Assembly (NCBI RefSeq): GCF_020567705.1
Contig: NZ_JAJDJU010000003.1
Location: 62,001 to 126,000, forward strand
Direction: 5' to 3'
DNA: 64,000 bases
Source of the DNA: Acidocella sp. KAb 2-4
GTDB lineage: Bacteria; Pseudomonadota; Alphaproteobacteria; Acetobacterales; Acetobacteraceae
In this document: positions 24,763-32,327 of the stretch, in pieces
Numbering within the stretch: the first letter of the stretch is position 1
Layout: every line of letters begins with the position of its first letter
Made by a program: the position numbers and the translations under genes
The notes under the pieces: model-generated
Databases searched by the model: none
The model's input: only the letters and a program-made list of their open reading frames with translations
Told to the model about the DNA's origin: nothing

Positions 24763-26520
24763 TTAAAACAGCTCGACGGGGAGCTGCATCAGCGGCGCGG
24801 CACCATCGCCAATGCTGGCCTCCAGCGCCGTGGTCTGCGGCAACAGCCGCCCGGCGAAGACCCGCGCCAGCGCCAGCTTGGCGGTGTGCAGCGGCGTCTC
24901 GCCGCCGCTCTTGGCGGTGGCGGCCATGCGCGCCCACATCCAGCCAAAGCAGACCAGCGCGAACATGCGCAGATAATCGCAGGCGGCGGCGCCGGTTTCG
25001 GCGGCGTCGGCGGTGCGGCCTTGCAGCCACGTGGTGGTGGCGCGCAGCCGTGTCAGGGCCTGCTCCACGGGCTCCACGATGTCGTCGAGGCCGCCCGCTT
25101 TCCGGCTCTGCGCCAGATCGGCGGCGACCATGTCGAAGAACTCATGCACCAGCTTGCCGTCTTCGAGGCCGAGCTTGCGCCCGACCAGATCATGCGCCTG
25201 CACGCCGTTGGTGCCTTCGTAGATCTGGGTGATGCGGGCATCGCGCACGAATTGCTCCATGCCCCATTCATGCACATAGCCGTGCCCGCCGAACACTTGC
25301 TGCGCGATCACCGTGGCCTCGAAGCCGAAATCGGTGAAGGCGGCCTTGATCACCGGGGTGAGCAGCGAGACCAGCGCGTCGGCCTTGGCGCGGGTCGCGG
25401 CGTCGGGGTGGTGCTCGGAGATGTCCATGCGCATCGCGGTCCACACCGCCAGGGCGCGCCCTGCCTCGACGAAGCCGCGCACGGAGAGTAGCATGCGCCG
25501 CACATCGGCATGGCCGATGATCGGGGCGGGGGCGCTCGCCGCGCCGGGGGCGCGGCCTTGCAGGCGCTCCTTGGCGTAGGCGGCGGCCTTCAGATAGGCG
25601 GCGTGGGCGATGCCCAGCCCCTGCAGGCCGACGAATAAGCGCTCGGCGTTCATCATGGTGAACATCGCGTTCAGGCCGCGGCCCGGCTCGCCCACCAGCC
25701 AGCCCGTGGCGCCGTCATAATTCATCACGCAGGTCGGCTGCGCGTGGATGCCCATCTTGTGCTCCAGCGCGCCGACCGAGAAGCTGTTGCGCGCGCCCAG
25801 GCCGCCATCGGCGTTGAGCAGGAATTTCGGCACCAGGAACAGCGAGATGCCCTTCACCCCGGCGGGGGCATCCGGCAGGCGGGCCAGCACCAGATGGATG
25901 ACATTGCCGCCGAAATCATGGTCGCCGGAGGAGATGAAGATTTTCGTGCCGGTGACGGCGTAGCTGCCATCGCCATTCGGCACCGCCTTGGAGCGCAGCA
26001 GGCCGAGATCGGTGCCCGCGTTGGACTCGGTGAGCGCCATGGCGCCGGTCCATTCGCCGGAGATCATCTTCGGCAGCCAGGTTTGCTTCAGGTCATCCGA
26101 GGCATGCGCGGCGATGGCCTCGACGGCGCCGCGGGTGAGGCCGGGGAACAGGCCGAAGGAGAGATTGGCGCCGGAGAGCATCTCATCGACCAGGAATTGC
26201 AGCGTGCGCGGCAGGCCCTGGCCGCCATATGCGGGCGCGGCGGAAAGGCCGCACCAGCCGCCCTCGGCAAAGGCGGCATAGGCCGCGGGGAAGCCCGGCG
26301 GGGTGGTGACTTCGCCATTTTCCAGCTTGGCGCCGGTGGCGTCGCCAGGCAGGTTGAGCGGCGCCAGCACCGCGGCGCAGAAGCGCCCAGCTTCCTCCAG
26401 CAGGGTGAGGGCGAGGTCGGTGTCGAAGCCTTGCTCGGCGAAGAGCGGGGTGAGTTCGCTGATATCGAGCGCCTGGGTGAGGAGAAAACGCAGATCGTCA
26501 ATCGGCGGGGTGTAGCTCAT
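24763..26520 (-). CDS. Acyl-CoA dehydrogenase, long form (DmdC-like)
   Basis: A 585-aa flavoenzyme longer than classic 380-aa acyl-CoA dehydrogenases, with a C-terminal extension as in the DmdC/FadE5-like group. N-terminal YTPPIDDLRFLL, then YGGQGLPRTLQFLVDEMLSGANLSFGLFPGLT, the FAD/substrate block MALTESNAGTDLGLLRSKAVP, ITQIYEGTNGVQAHDLVGRKL with the catalytic Glu region, and a helical C-terminal domain. It catalyses alpha,beta-desaturation of an acyl-CoA. The start is 138 bp from the divergent TetR gene, which probably regulates it. Chain specificity cannot be read. Confidence 0.88.
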   Translation of the reverse strand: MSYTPPIDDLRFLLTQALDISELTPLFAEQGFDTDLALTLLEEAGRFCAAVLAPLNLPGDATGAKLENGEVTTPPGFPAAYAAFAEGGWCGLSAAPAYGGQGLPRTLQFLVDEMLSGANLSFGLFPGLTRGAVEAIAAHASDDLKQTWLPKMISGEWTGAMALTESNAGTDLGLLRSKAVPNGDGSYAVTGTKIFISSGDHDFGGNVIHLVLARLPDAPAGVKGISLFLVPKFLLNADGGLGARNSFSVGALEHKMGIHAQPTCVMNYDGATGWLVGEPGRGLNAMFTMMNAERLFVGLQGLGIAHAAYLKAAAYAKERLQGRAPGAASAPAPIIGHADVRRMLLSVRGFVEAGRALAVWTAMRMDISEHHPDAATRAKADALVSLLTPVIKAAFTDFGFEATVIAQQVFGGHGYVHEWGMEQFVRDARITQIYEGTNGVQAHDLVGRKLGLEDGKLVHEFFDMVAADLAQSRKAGGLDDIVEPVEQALTRLRATTTWLQGRTADAAETGAAACDYLRMFALVCFGWMWARMAATAKSGGETPLHTAKLALARVFAGRLLPQTTALEASIGDGAAPLMQLPVELF

Positions 26521-26600
26521 GGCGGAGACCTCCTTGCTGAATTTCCTGACTGGATTTTCGGCGCCGCGCTTCTTCCGGCCGCGGCCGGAAGGGGCTATGT

Positions 26601-26618
26601 ATCAAACGATCGTTACAG
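26601..26618. promoter_or_regulatory. Palindrome AACGATCGTT in the tetR / acyl-CoA dehydrogenase intergenic region
   Basis: A perfect 10-bp palindrome at 26605-26614 lies between the divergent acyl-CoA dehydrogenase and TetR genes. Its size, symmetry and position fit a TetR-family operator that could control both genes. Binding is inferred. Confidence 0.5.
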
Positions 26619-26658
26619 TCAAGCGGGAGCGCGCTTGGCGGCGAGGAGGGGGTGAATT

Positions 26659-27288
26659 ATGAACGGAAAGATGACCGCCAAGCCCGCGCCGCGCCGGCGC
26701 CCAAAAGCCGCCCCCAAGCCCGCCGCCCCCGCCGCGCCGGTGAGCCCGCGCGCGCAGGACATCTATAACGCCGCCGCCGCGCTATTTGCCGAGCGGGGTT
26801 ATCACGGCACCTCGGTGCGCGATATCGGTGAGCGGGTGGGGCTGCTGGGCGGTTCGCTGTATCATCACATCAAATCCAAAGAGGCGCTGTTCGTGGCGAT
26901 CCATAACACCGCCCTGCGCCGCGCCGCGGACAAGATCGAGGCCGCCATTGCCGGGCTGGAATCGCCCTGGGCGCGGCTGGAGGCGGCCAGCGTCACCCTG
27001 GCGGAGTTGCAGCTTGATCCGGCCTCCGTGACGATGCCGCTGATGAACGAGTTTTTTCAGTTGCCGCCGGAACTGCGCGCCCAGCTCATCGCCACGCGCG
27101 ACGATTTTGAGGCGCTGTTCGACCGGCTGGTGCAGGCGCTGGACCTGCCCGCGGAGATCGACCCGAAGATCTACCGCATCTGCCTGCTCACTCAGCTCAA
27201 CAGCCTGTGCCATTGGTACCGGCCGGGCAAATATACGCCGGCCGAGATCGGGCATGAGGTGATGAAGATCTTCCGCCCTCGCGCATGA
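26659..27288 (+). CDS. TetR/AcrR family transcriptional regulator
   Basis: A 209-aa repressor-type protein. A Pro/Ala/Lys-rich N-terminal tail (residues 1-33) precedes the TetR helix-turn-helix (residues ~35-80: AQDIYNAAAALFAERGYHGTSVRDIGERVGLLGGSLYHHIKSKEALF). The C-terminal ligand domain is of the type found in regulators of fatty and branched acyl-CoA catabolism. GAGGAGGGGG precedes the ATG. Divergent from the acyl-CoA dehydrogenase and near a palindromic operator candidate, it most likely senses an acyl-CoA. Ligand unknown. Confidence 0.88.
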   Translation: MNGKMTAKPAPRRRPKAAPKPAAPAAPVSPRAQDIYNAAAALFAERGYHGTSVRDIGERVGLLGGSLYHHIKSKEALFVAIHNTALRRAADKIEAAIAGLESPWARLEAASVTLAELQLDPASVTMPLMNEFFQLPPELRAQLIATRDDFEALFDRLVQALDLPAEIDPKIYRICLLTQLNSLCHWYRPGKYTPAEIGHEVMKIFRPRA

Positions 27289-27290
27289 GC

Positions 27291-27325
27291 GGCGTTTTTT
27301 GCAGCATCCGTTGCATTTTTGCAGC
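27291..27325 (+). promoter_or_regulatory. Upstream activator motifs of the ferredoxin sigma-54 promoter
   Basis: The 10-mer TTTTTGCAGC is repeated exactly at 27296-27305 and 27316-27325, 20 bp apart (about two helical turns). The second copy is part of TGCATTTTTGC (27312-27322), which matches sites upstream of the permease promoter at 36996-37006 and 37017-37027. It ends 44 bp before the -24 element at 27366. Likely binding sites of the sigma-54 activator encoded next door. Confidence 0.6.
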
Positions 27326-27365
27326 GGCGGGGGCGCGCAAGCCGCGCCGCGCGCGGGTTTCGCGC

Positions 27366-27381
27366 TGGCATGGCGTTTGCT
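27366..27381 (+). promoter_or_regulatory. Sigma-54 promoter of the ferredoxin gene
   Basis: TGGCAT (27366-27371), a 5-bp spacer, TTGCT (27377-27381) fits the -24/-12 consensus TGGCAY-N5-TTGCW with exact spacing. Transcription would start near 27393, giving a leader of about 35 nt before the TTG start codon. Confidence 0.75.
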
Positions 27382-27427
27382 AATTTTTCAGGACAAATTC
27401 ATATCCATAACCAATGAGGACGATCCT

Positions 27428-27739
27428 TTGCCCGAGATTATTGTTACCGACCGCGCCGGCACCGTGCACAACCTGAAGGCCGCGCCTGGCCAGACTCTGA
27501 TGGAAGCCATCCGTGATAACGGCATTTACGACATCAAGGCCCTATGCGGGGGCAGCTGCTCCTGCGCCACCTGCCATGTGTATGTGGACAGCGCCGCGCC
27601 GCTGGCGCCGATGAGCGATGATGAGAACGACCTGCTGGATGGCACCGATCACCGCCAGGCGAATTCGCGCCTCTCGTGCCAGATCAAGCTCGATGGCCTG
27701 GGCAGCGATTTGCGCGCCGTGATTGCGCCCGAGGATTAA
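27428..27739 (+). CDS. [2Fe-2S] ferredoxin, adrenodoxin/putidaredoxin type
   Basis: A 103-aa electron carrier. Cluster Cys residues are Cys40, Cys46, Cys49 and Cys84 in the C-x5-C-x2-C...C spacing of the vertebrate-type ferredoxins that serve P450s (LCGGSCSCATCHVYV). No ATG fits; the frame begins at TTG 27428 with GAGGA 7 nt upstream, giving MPEIIVTDRAG, the usual family start. Its own sigma-54 promoter lies at 27366-27381. It is convergent with the sigma-54 activator gene (4-bp overlap of the ends). The P450 at 31.1 kb is the obvious acceptor. Confidence 0.9.
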   Translation: MPEIIVTDRAGTVHNLKAAPGQTLMEAIRDNGIYDIKALCGGSCSCATCHVYVDSAAPLAPMSDDENDLLDGTDHRQANSRLSCQIKLDGLGSDLRAVIAPED

Positions 27740-29139
27740 TCCTCGGCGCCGCGGCGCAGCTTGCGGATCAGCGTCGCGCTGTCGATGCCCAGATGCCGCG
27801 CCGCTTCGCGTTTTGAGACATGGCGGGTGATCGCGTCGCGGATCACCCGCTCCTCGAACATGGCCGTCATCTCTTTCAGATGCCCGGTTGCGGCCTCTGG
27901 CGTGAGGCCGGGGGGCGTCGGTGCGTCGGTGCTGAGCAGCGCCGCGGCGAGATGCGCGGGCGTCGCGATTTCATCGGCGACGATGTCCAGATAATCGATC
28001 AGGCTGGAGAGTTCGCGCACATTGCCGGGGAACTCCGCCGCCAGCAGCGCCGTGCGGCAGGCCGCCGAGAGCTTCAGCCGTGGCCGCCGCCCGGTATTCA
28101 CCCGCGCAAGGATGGCGTCGAGTAGCGCCTCCTTGTCCGACCGTTCGCGCAGCGGCGGGATCGCCACCGGGAAGGTGGCGATGCGGTAAAACAGATCGCC
28201 CCGGAACGTGCCTTGCGCGATCATGCCGCGCAGGTCGCGGTTGGTGGCGGTGATGACCGTGGTCTCGATGCGCTTGCTGAGCGCCGAGCCGACCGGCTGG
28301 ATCGTGCTGTCCTCAAGGAATTTCAGCAATTTCGCCTGGGAGGAGAGGGGGATCTCGCCGACCTCGTCGAGGAACAGCGTGCCGCCCTTGGCGCTCTCGA
28401 TATAGCCGCGCTTGCCTGCCTGCAGCGCGCCGGTGAAGGCGCCGCGCTCATAGCCAAACATTTCTGACTCGAACAGGGTTTCCGGAATCGAGCTGCAATT
28501 CACATGCACGAAAGGGGCATCGCGCCCGGCGGCGAGATTGTGGATGTGCCGGGCGATGGCGGTTTTGCCGACGCCGGATTCGCCGAGCAGCAGGATGCGC
28601 ACCCGCCGGCGATAGGCGCGCGCGGCGCGCTCCACCTGCTCCTCCAGCGCGGCGGGGAACAGCAGCTCCGGTCCCTCGGCTCCGCGCCCGGTTTTGCCCG
28701 TGCCGCGCGGGGCGGCGTCCGGCGCCTCGGGCGGGCGCACGATGTAGACGACATAGCCGGTGGCGGTATCGTTGGCGGCGAGGATTTTGCGCAGCACGGG
28801 CAGGCTGCGCCCGTCGGCCTGCGCGGTCAGCGTCGCCCGGCCGTCGCTGCGCCCGCCAGCGGCGAAGCTCTCCTGCAACTCCCACCCGGCGCGGCGCAGA
28901 AACCGCGCGAAGGGCAGGCGCTCGCTCTCGGCGGAGGTGATGCGGGCGAGGCGCTCCATCGCGCCGTTGAGCAGCACCACGTTCTCGTCGGCATCAACGA
29001 CGATCAACGGGTCGGGCAGCAGCCCGGCCACGGCGCGGAAGGCAGGGGTCTCCAGCAGCGCCGTGATCGCCCCCTCCGAGACCGCCTCCTGCCCGCGGAT
29101 GCCGAGGCGGAAGGGGCTGATTTCATTCTGTTTGGTCAT
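27736..29139 (-). CDS. Sigma-54-dependent activator with N-terminal PAS domain
   Basis: A 467-aa bacterial enhancer-binding protein. Residues ~32-135 form a PAS sensor (FRAVAGLLPDPLIVVDADENVVLLNGAMERL); the AAA+ domain has Walker A GESGVGKT (186-193), the sigma-54 contact loop GAFTGA (233-238), Walker B LFLDE (255-259) and FRGDLFYRI; a Fis-type HTH ends the protein (residues ~437-463). There is no receiver or V4R domain, so it senses a ligand or a partner directly. Its start overlaps the stop of the upstream PAS gene (TGATG). It is the best candidate to drive the sigma-54 promoters at 27366 and 36938. Confidence 0.93.
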   Translation of the reverse strand: MTKQNEISPFRLGIRGQEAVSEGAITALLETPAFRAVAGLLPDPLIVVDADENVVLLNGAMERLARITSAESERLPFARFLRRAGWELQESFAAGGRSDGRATLTAQADGRSLPVLRKILAANDTATGYVVYIVRPPEAPDAAPRGTGKTGRGAEGPELLFPAALEEQVERAARAYRRRVRILLLGESGVGKTAIARHIHNLAAGRDAPFVHVNCSSIPETLFESEMFGYERGAFTGALQAGKRGYIESAKGGTLFLDEVGEIPLSSQAKLLKFLEDSTIQPVGSALSKRIETTVITATNRDLRGMIAQGTFRGDLFYRIATFPVAIPPLRERSDKEALLDAILARVNTGRRPRLKLSAACRTALLAAEFPGNVRELSSLIDYLDIVADEIATPAHLAAALLSTDAPTPPGLTPEAATGHLKEMTAMFEERVIRDAITRHVSKREAARHLGIDSATLIRKLRRGAED

Positions 29140-30272
29140 CAGCCCCCGTTGGCGCCGGGTTGCAGCAGCAGCAGCGTTACCGCGCCATGGGCGGGGTCGT
29201 GCGCCGGATGCGCGGTGGCCAGGAATTCGCGCCGCACCCCGCCCGCCGAAGGCAGCACCCAGCTGCGCCGCTTCCGGCTCGTGGTGGCATGGGCGAGGAT
29301 GCGCCGCAGCGCCGCCGCGCCCGGCCCGGAGGCGGGGAACAGCGCGTCGCACGCCGCGTTGTGCCAGAGCACCTGGCCCTGCGGGCCGAGCAGCAGGGCG
29401 GGGTCGGGGAAGGTGTCAAACAGCGCGCCCAGCCCTGGCTGGCCGAGATGCGCGCCATTGGCATGCCGGCAATTGCCCCAGATGCGGTAGAGGTAATTCT
29501 CGCGGATCTCGGCGCGGACATCGTTTTCGAGGTTGACCGTGGTGCCGTCATAGCGCCGGTCGGAGGAGATCGCGGCGTCGATCCGGTAGTCGGAATCGAT
29601 GATCTGGCCGACGAAGGCTTCGTTTTCGGGCGTGCGCGGCCAGTAGAGCCGCACGTCGAAGGCGCGGAATTCCGCGCTGCTGGGAAGCTGGTACAGAGCC
29701 TGCATGGCCGGGTTGGCGATGCGCCAGAGCGAGCGGTTGGCGAAGATCTGGTCCACCACCTCGGCGCGCGGGCGGTTGATGTCCACCGGCTCCAGGAACT
29801 CGATGCACCAATGCGCCTCCGAGGCGTCGGCGATGACGCGGCTGAACAATTTGTTGTCGGCCTGCAAATCGTCATAGGTCTGGCCGACATGGCCAAGAGG
29901 GATCTTGGTCAGCCGGAAATGCGGCGCTCCGGCATGGGCGAGCTTGCGGCAGCGGGCGAGGGTGCGCAGTTCGCGCCCGCCGCGCCCAAGCAGGGTGAGT
30001 TCGAGCGTGGTCACGAAGCCCTCGGGGAGGAAGCGGCCCAGCAGCTCGCGCAGCGCCTCGGCCGAGGCTGGGGTGTAGCAGGCTTCCACCGTCAGCCCCG
30101 CCGCCGCCTCGGGCGTCATCCCGAGCGCCTCGGCCTGGGTCGCGCTCACCCAGCCGATCTGGCCCGCCGTGTCGATGATATCGATCAGCAGATCTTCTGC
30201 CACCTCATCCCCGCCCGGCAGGTCCACCAGTTTCTCCTCGTGACGCTTCCTCAACACAGCACCTCGCGGCAT
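29139..30272 (-). CDS. Orphan PAS-domain protein coupled to the sigma-54 activator
   Basis: A 377-aa protein with no kinase, HTH or other output domain. Three PAS-like segments can be read: residues ~20-125 (IDIIDTAGQIGWVSATQAEALGMTPEAA), ~135-270 (HWCIEFLEPVDINRPRAEVVDQIF ... VVDQIFANRSLWRIANPAMQALY) and ~285-370 (LFDTFPDPALLLGPQGQVLWHNAACDALFP). No signal peptide or membrane segment is present, so it is cytosolic. The stop overlaps the activator start by one base, implying coordinated synthesis; it may sense a ligand and modulate the activator. The mode of action is inference. Confidence 0.75.
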   Translation of the reverse strand: MPRGAVLRKRHEEKLVDLPGGDEVAEDLLIDIIDTAGQIGWVSATQAEALGMTPEAAAGLTVEACYTPASAEALRELLGRFLPEGFVTTLELTLLGRGGRELRTLARCRKLAHAGAPHFRLTKIPLGHVGQTYDDLQADNKLFSRVIADASEAHWCIEFLEPVDINRPRAEVVDQIFANRSLWRIANPAMQALYQLPSSAEFRAFDVRLYWPRTPENEAFVGQIIDSDYRIDAAISSDRRYDGTTVNLENDVRAEIRENYLYRIWGNCRHANGAHLGQPGLGALFDTFPDPALLLGPQGQVLWHNAACDALFPASGPGAAALRRILAHATTSRKRRSWVLPSAGGVRREFLATAHPAHDPAHGAVTLLLLQPGANGG

Positions 30273-30289
30273 TGGCTCAGTATACGCGG

Positions 30290-30315
30290 CAAAATGCCGG
30301 GTGGCGACCCGGCAT
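30290..30315 (-). terminator. Hairpin with short T-run after the amidotransferase gene
   Basis: Perfect 9-bp arms ATGCCGGGT (30294-30302) and ACCCGGCAT (30307-30315) with a GGCG loop; on the minus strand TTTT follows. It lies between the amidotransferase stop and the PAS gene start, so the PAS/activator pair may get only partial read-through and needs some promoter of its own. Confidence 0.65.
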
Positions 30316-30326
30316 CGCGCCAGGCA

Positions 30327-31058
30327 TCAGGCGGGGGTGAATGTCTCCAGGCTGTGCCGGAGGAAATTCTCCACCATGCGCTGACAATCGGGAATGAAAC
30401 TGTAGCGCCGGGATTGTTCCGGGTCGATCTCGGCCCAGCAGGTGGCCATGCGGTCGCAGGTCGTCTCGGGGTGGAATTGCACGGAGACCCAGTTGCCGCC
30501 GTAATCCAGCGCCGCGCAGGGCAGGCCGGGGCGCGAGGCGAGGATAGAGGCGCCTGGAGGGGCGAGGTCTACATGGTCGAAATTGCCGAAGAAGAAGGGC
30601 GAAGCTTCGGTGAACCCGTTGAACAGCCAATGTGCGCGCCCGGCTTCGGTGCGGGTGACGGGCAGGCTGCCCACCACCGGCCCCTCGGGGCGCTTGCCGA
30701 CATGCCCGCCGAGTACCACGGCCATTTGCTGGTGCCCGCCGCAAATGCCCATCAGCGGCTTGCCGGTCGGGCGCCAGGCGGCGAGCCATTTCTGGATCTC
30801 GCGCTGCCAGGGGTAGTCGTCATGCACCGAGGCGAAGCTGCCGCCGAGTACCGCCACGTCGTAATCGAGCGAGATGTCCTCGCCCTCATGCGCCGAGACG
30901 CCGACATATTCGAAGGCCTCAGCGAGCCCGGCAGAGTCGAGCAGCGCCTTGAAGCCGATGGTCTCATCATCGCCGCCCAGCACGCGCACCCATTTGGATT
31001 TATCATAAGAGCCCGGGTGCGCGAACTGCGCGATATAGGCGAGGCGGGGTTTGCGCAT
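30327..31058 (-). CDS. Class I glutamine amidotransferase-like protein of the P450/amine cluster
   Basis: A 243-aa stand-alone GATase1 domain, GMP-synthase-like. The nucleophile Cys106 lies in MGICGGHQQMA, with His196 and Glu198 in VQFHPETT, so the triad is intact. Related proteins (AtdA2/TdnT type) sit beside glutamine-synthetase-like ligases in aniline catabolism and act on gamma-glutamyl amides. The start overlaps the P450 stop by one base, so the two are coupled. A role in hydrolysing a gamma-glutamylated intermediate is inference; the fold and catalytic residues are direct. Confidence 0.85.
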   Translation of the reverse strand: MRKPRLAYIAQFAHPGSYDKSKWVRVLGGDDETIGFKALLDSAGLAEAFEYVGVSAHEGEDISLDYDVAVLGGSFASVHDDYPWQREIQKWLAAWRPTGKPLMGICGGHQQMAVVLGGHVGKRPEGPVVGSLPVTRTEAGRAHWLFNGFTEASPFFFGNFDHVDLAPPGASILASRPGLPCAALDYGGNWVSVQFHPETTCDRMATCWAEIDPEQSRRYSFIPDCQRMVENFLRHSLETFTPA

Positions 31059-32263
31059 CAGGCGACCCCCGCGCGGCGGTCGAACTTGATGGGCAGTGAG
31101 AGCGGCCCGGTATTGCCGCTATCGGGCAGCCACACCGCATCGCCATCGTTGCGCAGATTGGTGACGCGCGCTGGCCACACGCGCAGCACCACCGCCATGT
31201 CGGAGCGGGCGACGGCGTGGCCGAGGCAGTGATGCGCGCCCATGCCAAAGCCGAAATGCAGCGGCCGGCGCGCGGCGATGTCGAAGCCCGGATTCTCGAC
31301 GACGCGCGGGTCGGAACCAGCGGATTCCGAGAAGAGATGCACGGTGGTGCCGGCCTTGATGGGCAGCCCCTGGAATTCGAAATCCTCCACCGCCTCGCGC
31401 GTCACCCAGGTTACGGTCGGGCGTACGCGCATCACCTCTTCCACCGCCTGGGCGGAAAGATCGGGGGTCTTGGCCAGCAGCTCCCACTGGTCCGGATGGT
31501 CGATGAAGGTCTGGATGGCGAGGCCGAGCTGGTTGCGGGTGGTGTCGATGCCGCCGAAGATCGCGAGCACGATGATGTCGAGCAACTCGGAATCGCTCAA
31601 CGCGCCGTCATTGTCGGAGGCTTGCACGAGCTGGGTGAGGAAATCCTCGCCTGGATTGGTGCGGCGCTCGCGGATGATCTCGCGGGAATAATCGAACATC
31701 GCGGTGGTCGCCGCGTCCACGATCTTCTGGTCGCGCTTGTAGTTCACGCCCAGCGCCATGCCCATCTGCGTTGCCCAGTCGGCGATCATCCGCCAATCCT
31801 CGGCACGGGTGCCGAGCAGCATGCAGATCACGCGGGTGGCGTAGGGCTCGGAGAAATCGCCCATGAATTCGCAACGGCCTTCGTTGATGTAGCCATCGAG
31901 CAGCTCATTGGCCAGCGCGTCGAAGCGCGGTGTCAGGTTCTTCAGCAGCTTGGGCGTGAAGGCGGCCATGATCAGCTTGCGCAGGCGCATGTGATCCGCG
32001 CCTTCCTTGTTGAGCAGGATATTGTCCCACCAGGTCTTGAAGGCGCCGTTATTCACATCGTTGTGCGCGGGCCAGGCGTAGCTGCCCTGGCGCAGATGCG
32101 GGTCCTTGATCAGGGCGTTGACCTCGTTATAGCGCAGGATCGCCAGACCATAGGGCGTGCGCGCATACCAGTTGCGTTCGCGCGCGTCGCGCACCGCCTG
32201 CGAGCGGATCGAGAAGCTGGGATCGGCGACGTTGAGGAAATCGGCATCCAATGTGGCACTCAT
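31058..32263 (-). CDS. Cytochrome P450
   Basis: A 401-aa soluble bacterial P450. The heme loop FGFGMGAHHCLGH gives the axial ligand Cys346; ExxR is Glu276-Arg279 (EEVMRV); the I-helix oxygen motif is GGIDTT (residues 237-242). No membrane anchor is present. It is a class I type needing a ferredoxin and reductase, for which the ferredoxin at 27.4 kb and reductase at 21.7 kb are available. It is coupled to the downstream amidotransferase. The P450/GS-like pairing occurs in mycobacterial secondary-amine (morpholine, piperidine) degradation. Substrate unknown; an amine or its gamma-glutamyl derivative is proposed. Confidence 0.93.
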   Translation of the reverse strand: MSATLDADFLNVADPSFSIRSQAVRDARERNWYARTPYGLAILRYNEVNALIKDPHLRQGSYAWPAHNDVNNGAFKTWWDNILLNKEGADHMRLRKLIMAAFTPKLLKNLTPRFDALANELLDGYINEGRCEFMGDFSEPYATRVICMLLGTRAEDWRMIADWATQMGMALGVNYKRDQKIVDAATTAMFDYSREIIRERRTNPGEDFLTQLVQASDNDGALSDSELLDIIVLAIFGGIDTTRNQLGLAIQTFIDHPDQWELLAKTPDLSAQAVEEVMRVRPTVTWVTREAVEDFEFQGLPIKAGTTVHLFSESAGSDPRVVENPGFDIAARRPLHFGFGMGAHHCLGHAVARSDMAVVLRVWPARVTNLRNDGDAVWLPDSGNTGPLSLPIKFDRRAGVA

Positions 32264-32289
32264 GGCAAACCTCTTAGGCAGGAGCGGGG

Positions 32290-32317
32290 AAAAACCGGAG
32301 CGGCGGGGCCGCTCCGG
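32290..32317 (-). terminator. Strong hairpin and T-run between glutamine-synthetase-like gene and P450
   Basis: CCGGAGCGGC (32295-32304) and GCCGCTCCGG (32308-32317) form a perfect 10-bp stem with a 3-nt loop; on the minus strand five T follow. It should stop most transcripts after the first glutamine-synthetase-like gene, lowering or separating expression of the P450 downstream. Confidence 0.75.
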
Positions 32318-32327
32318 AACGTGGGAT

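Noticed and set aside
22950-25232. Long rightward open frame (760 codons) opposite the acyl-CoA synthetase
   Set aside because: It is antisense to a gene with clear AMP-ligase motifs; its sequence is rich in Gly, Arg and His without any domain. Long empty antisense frames are normal for high-GC coding DNA.
27736-29139. DmpR/XylR-type phenol sensor
   Set aside because: The activator has a PAS domain instead of the V4R-containing A domain of DmpR, and sigma-54 promoters are absent from the phenol hydroxylase region.
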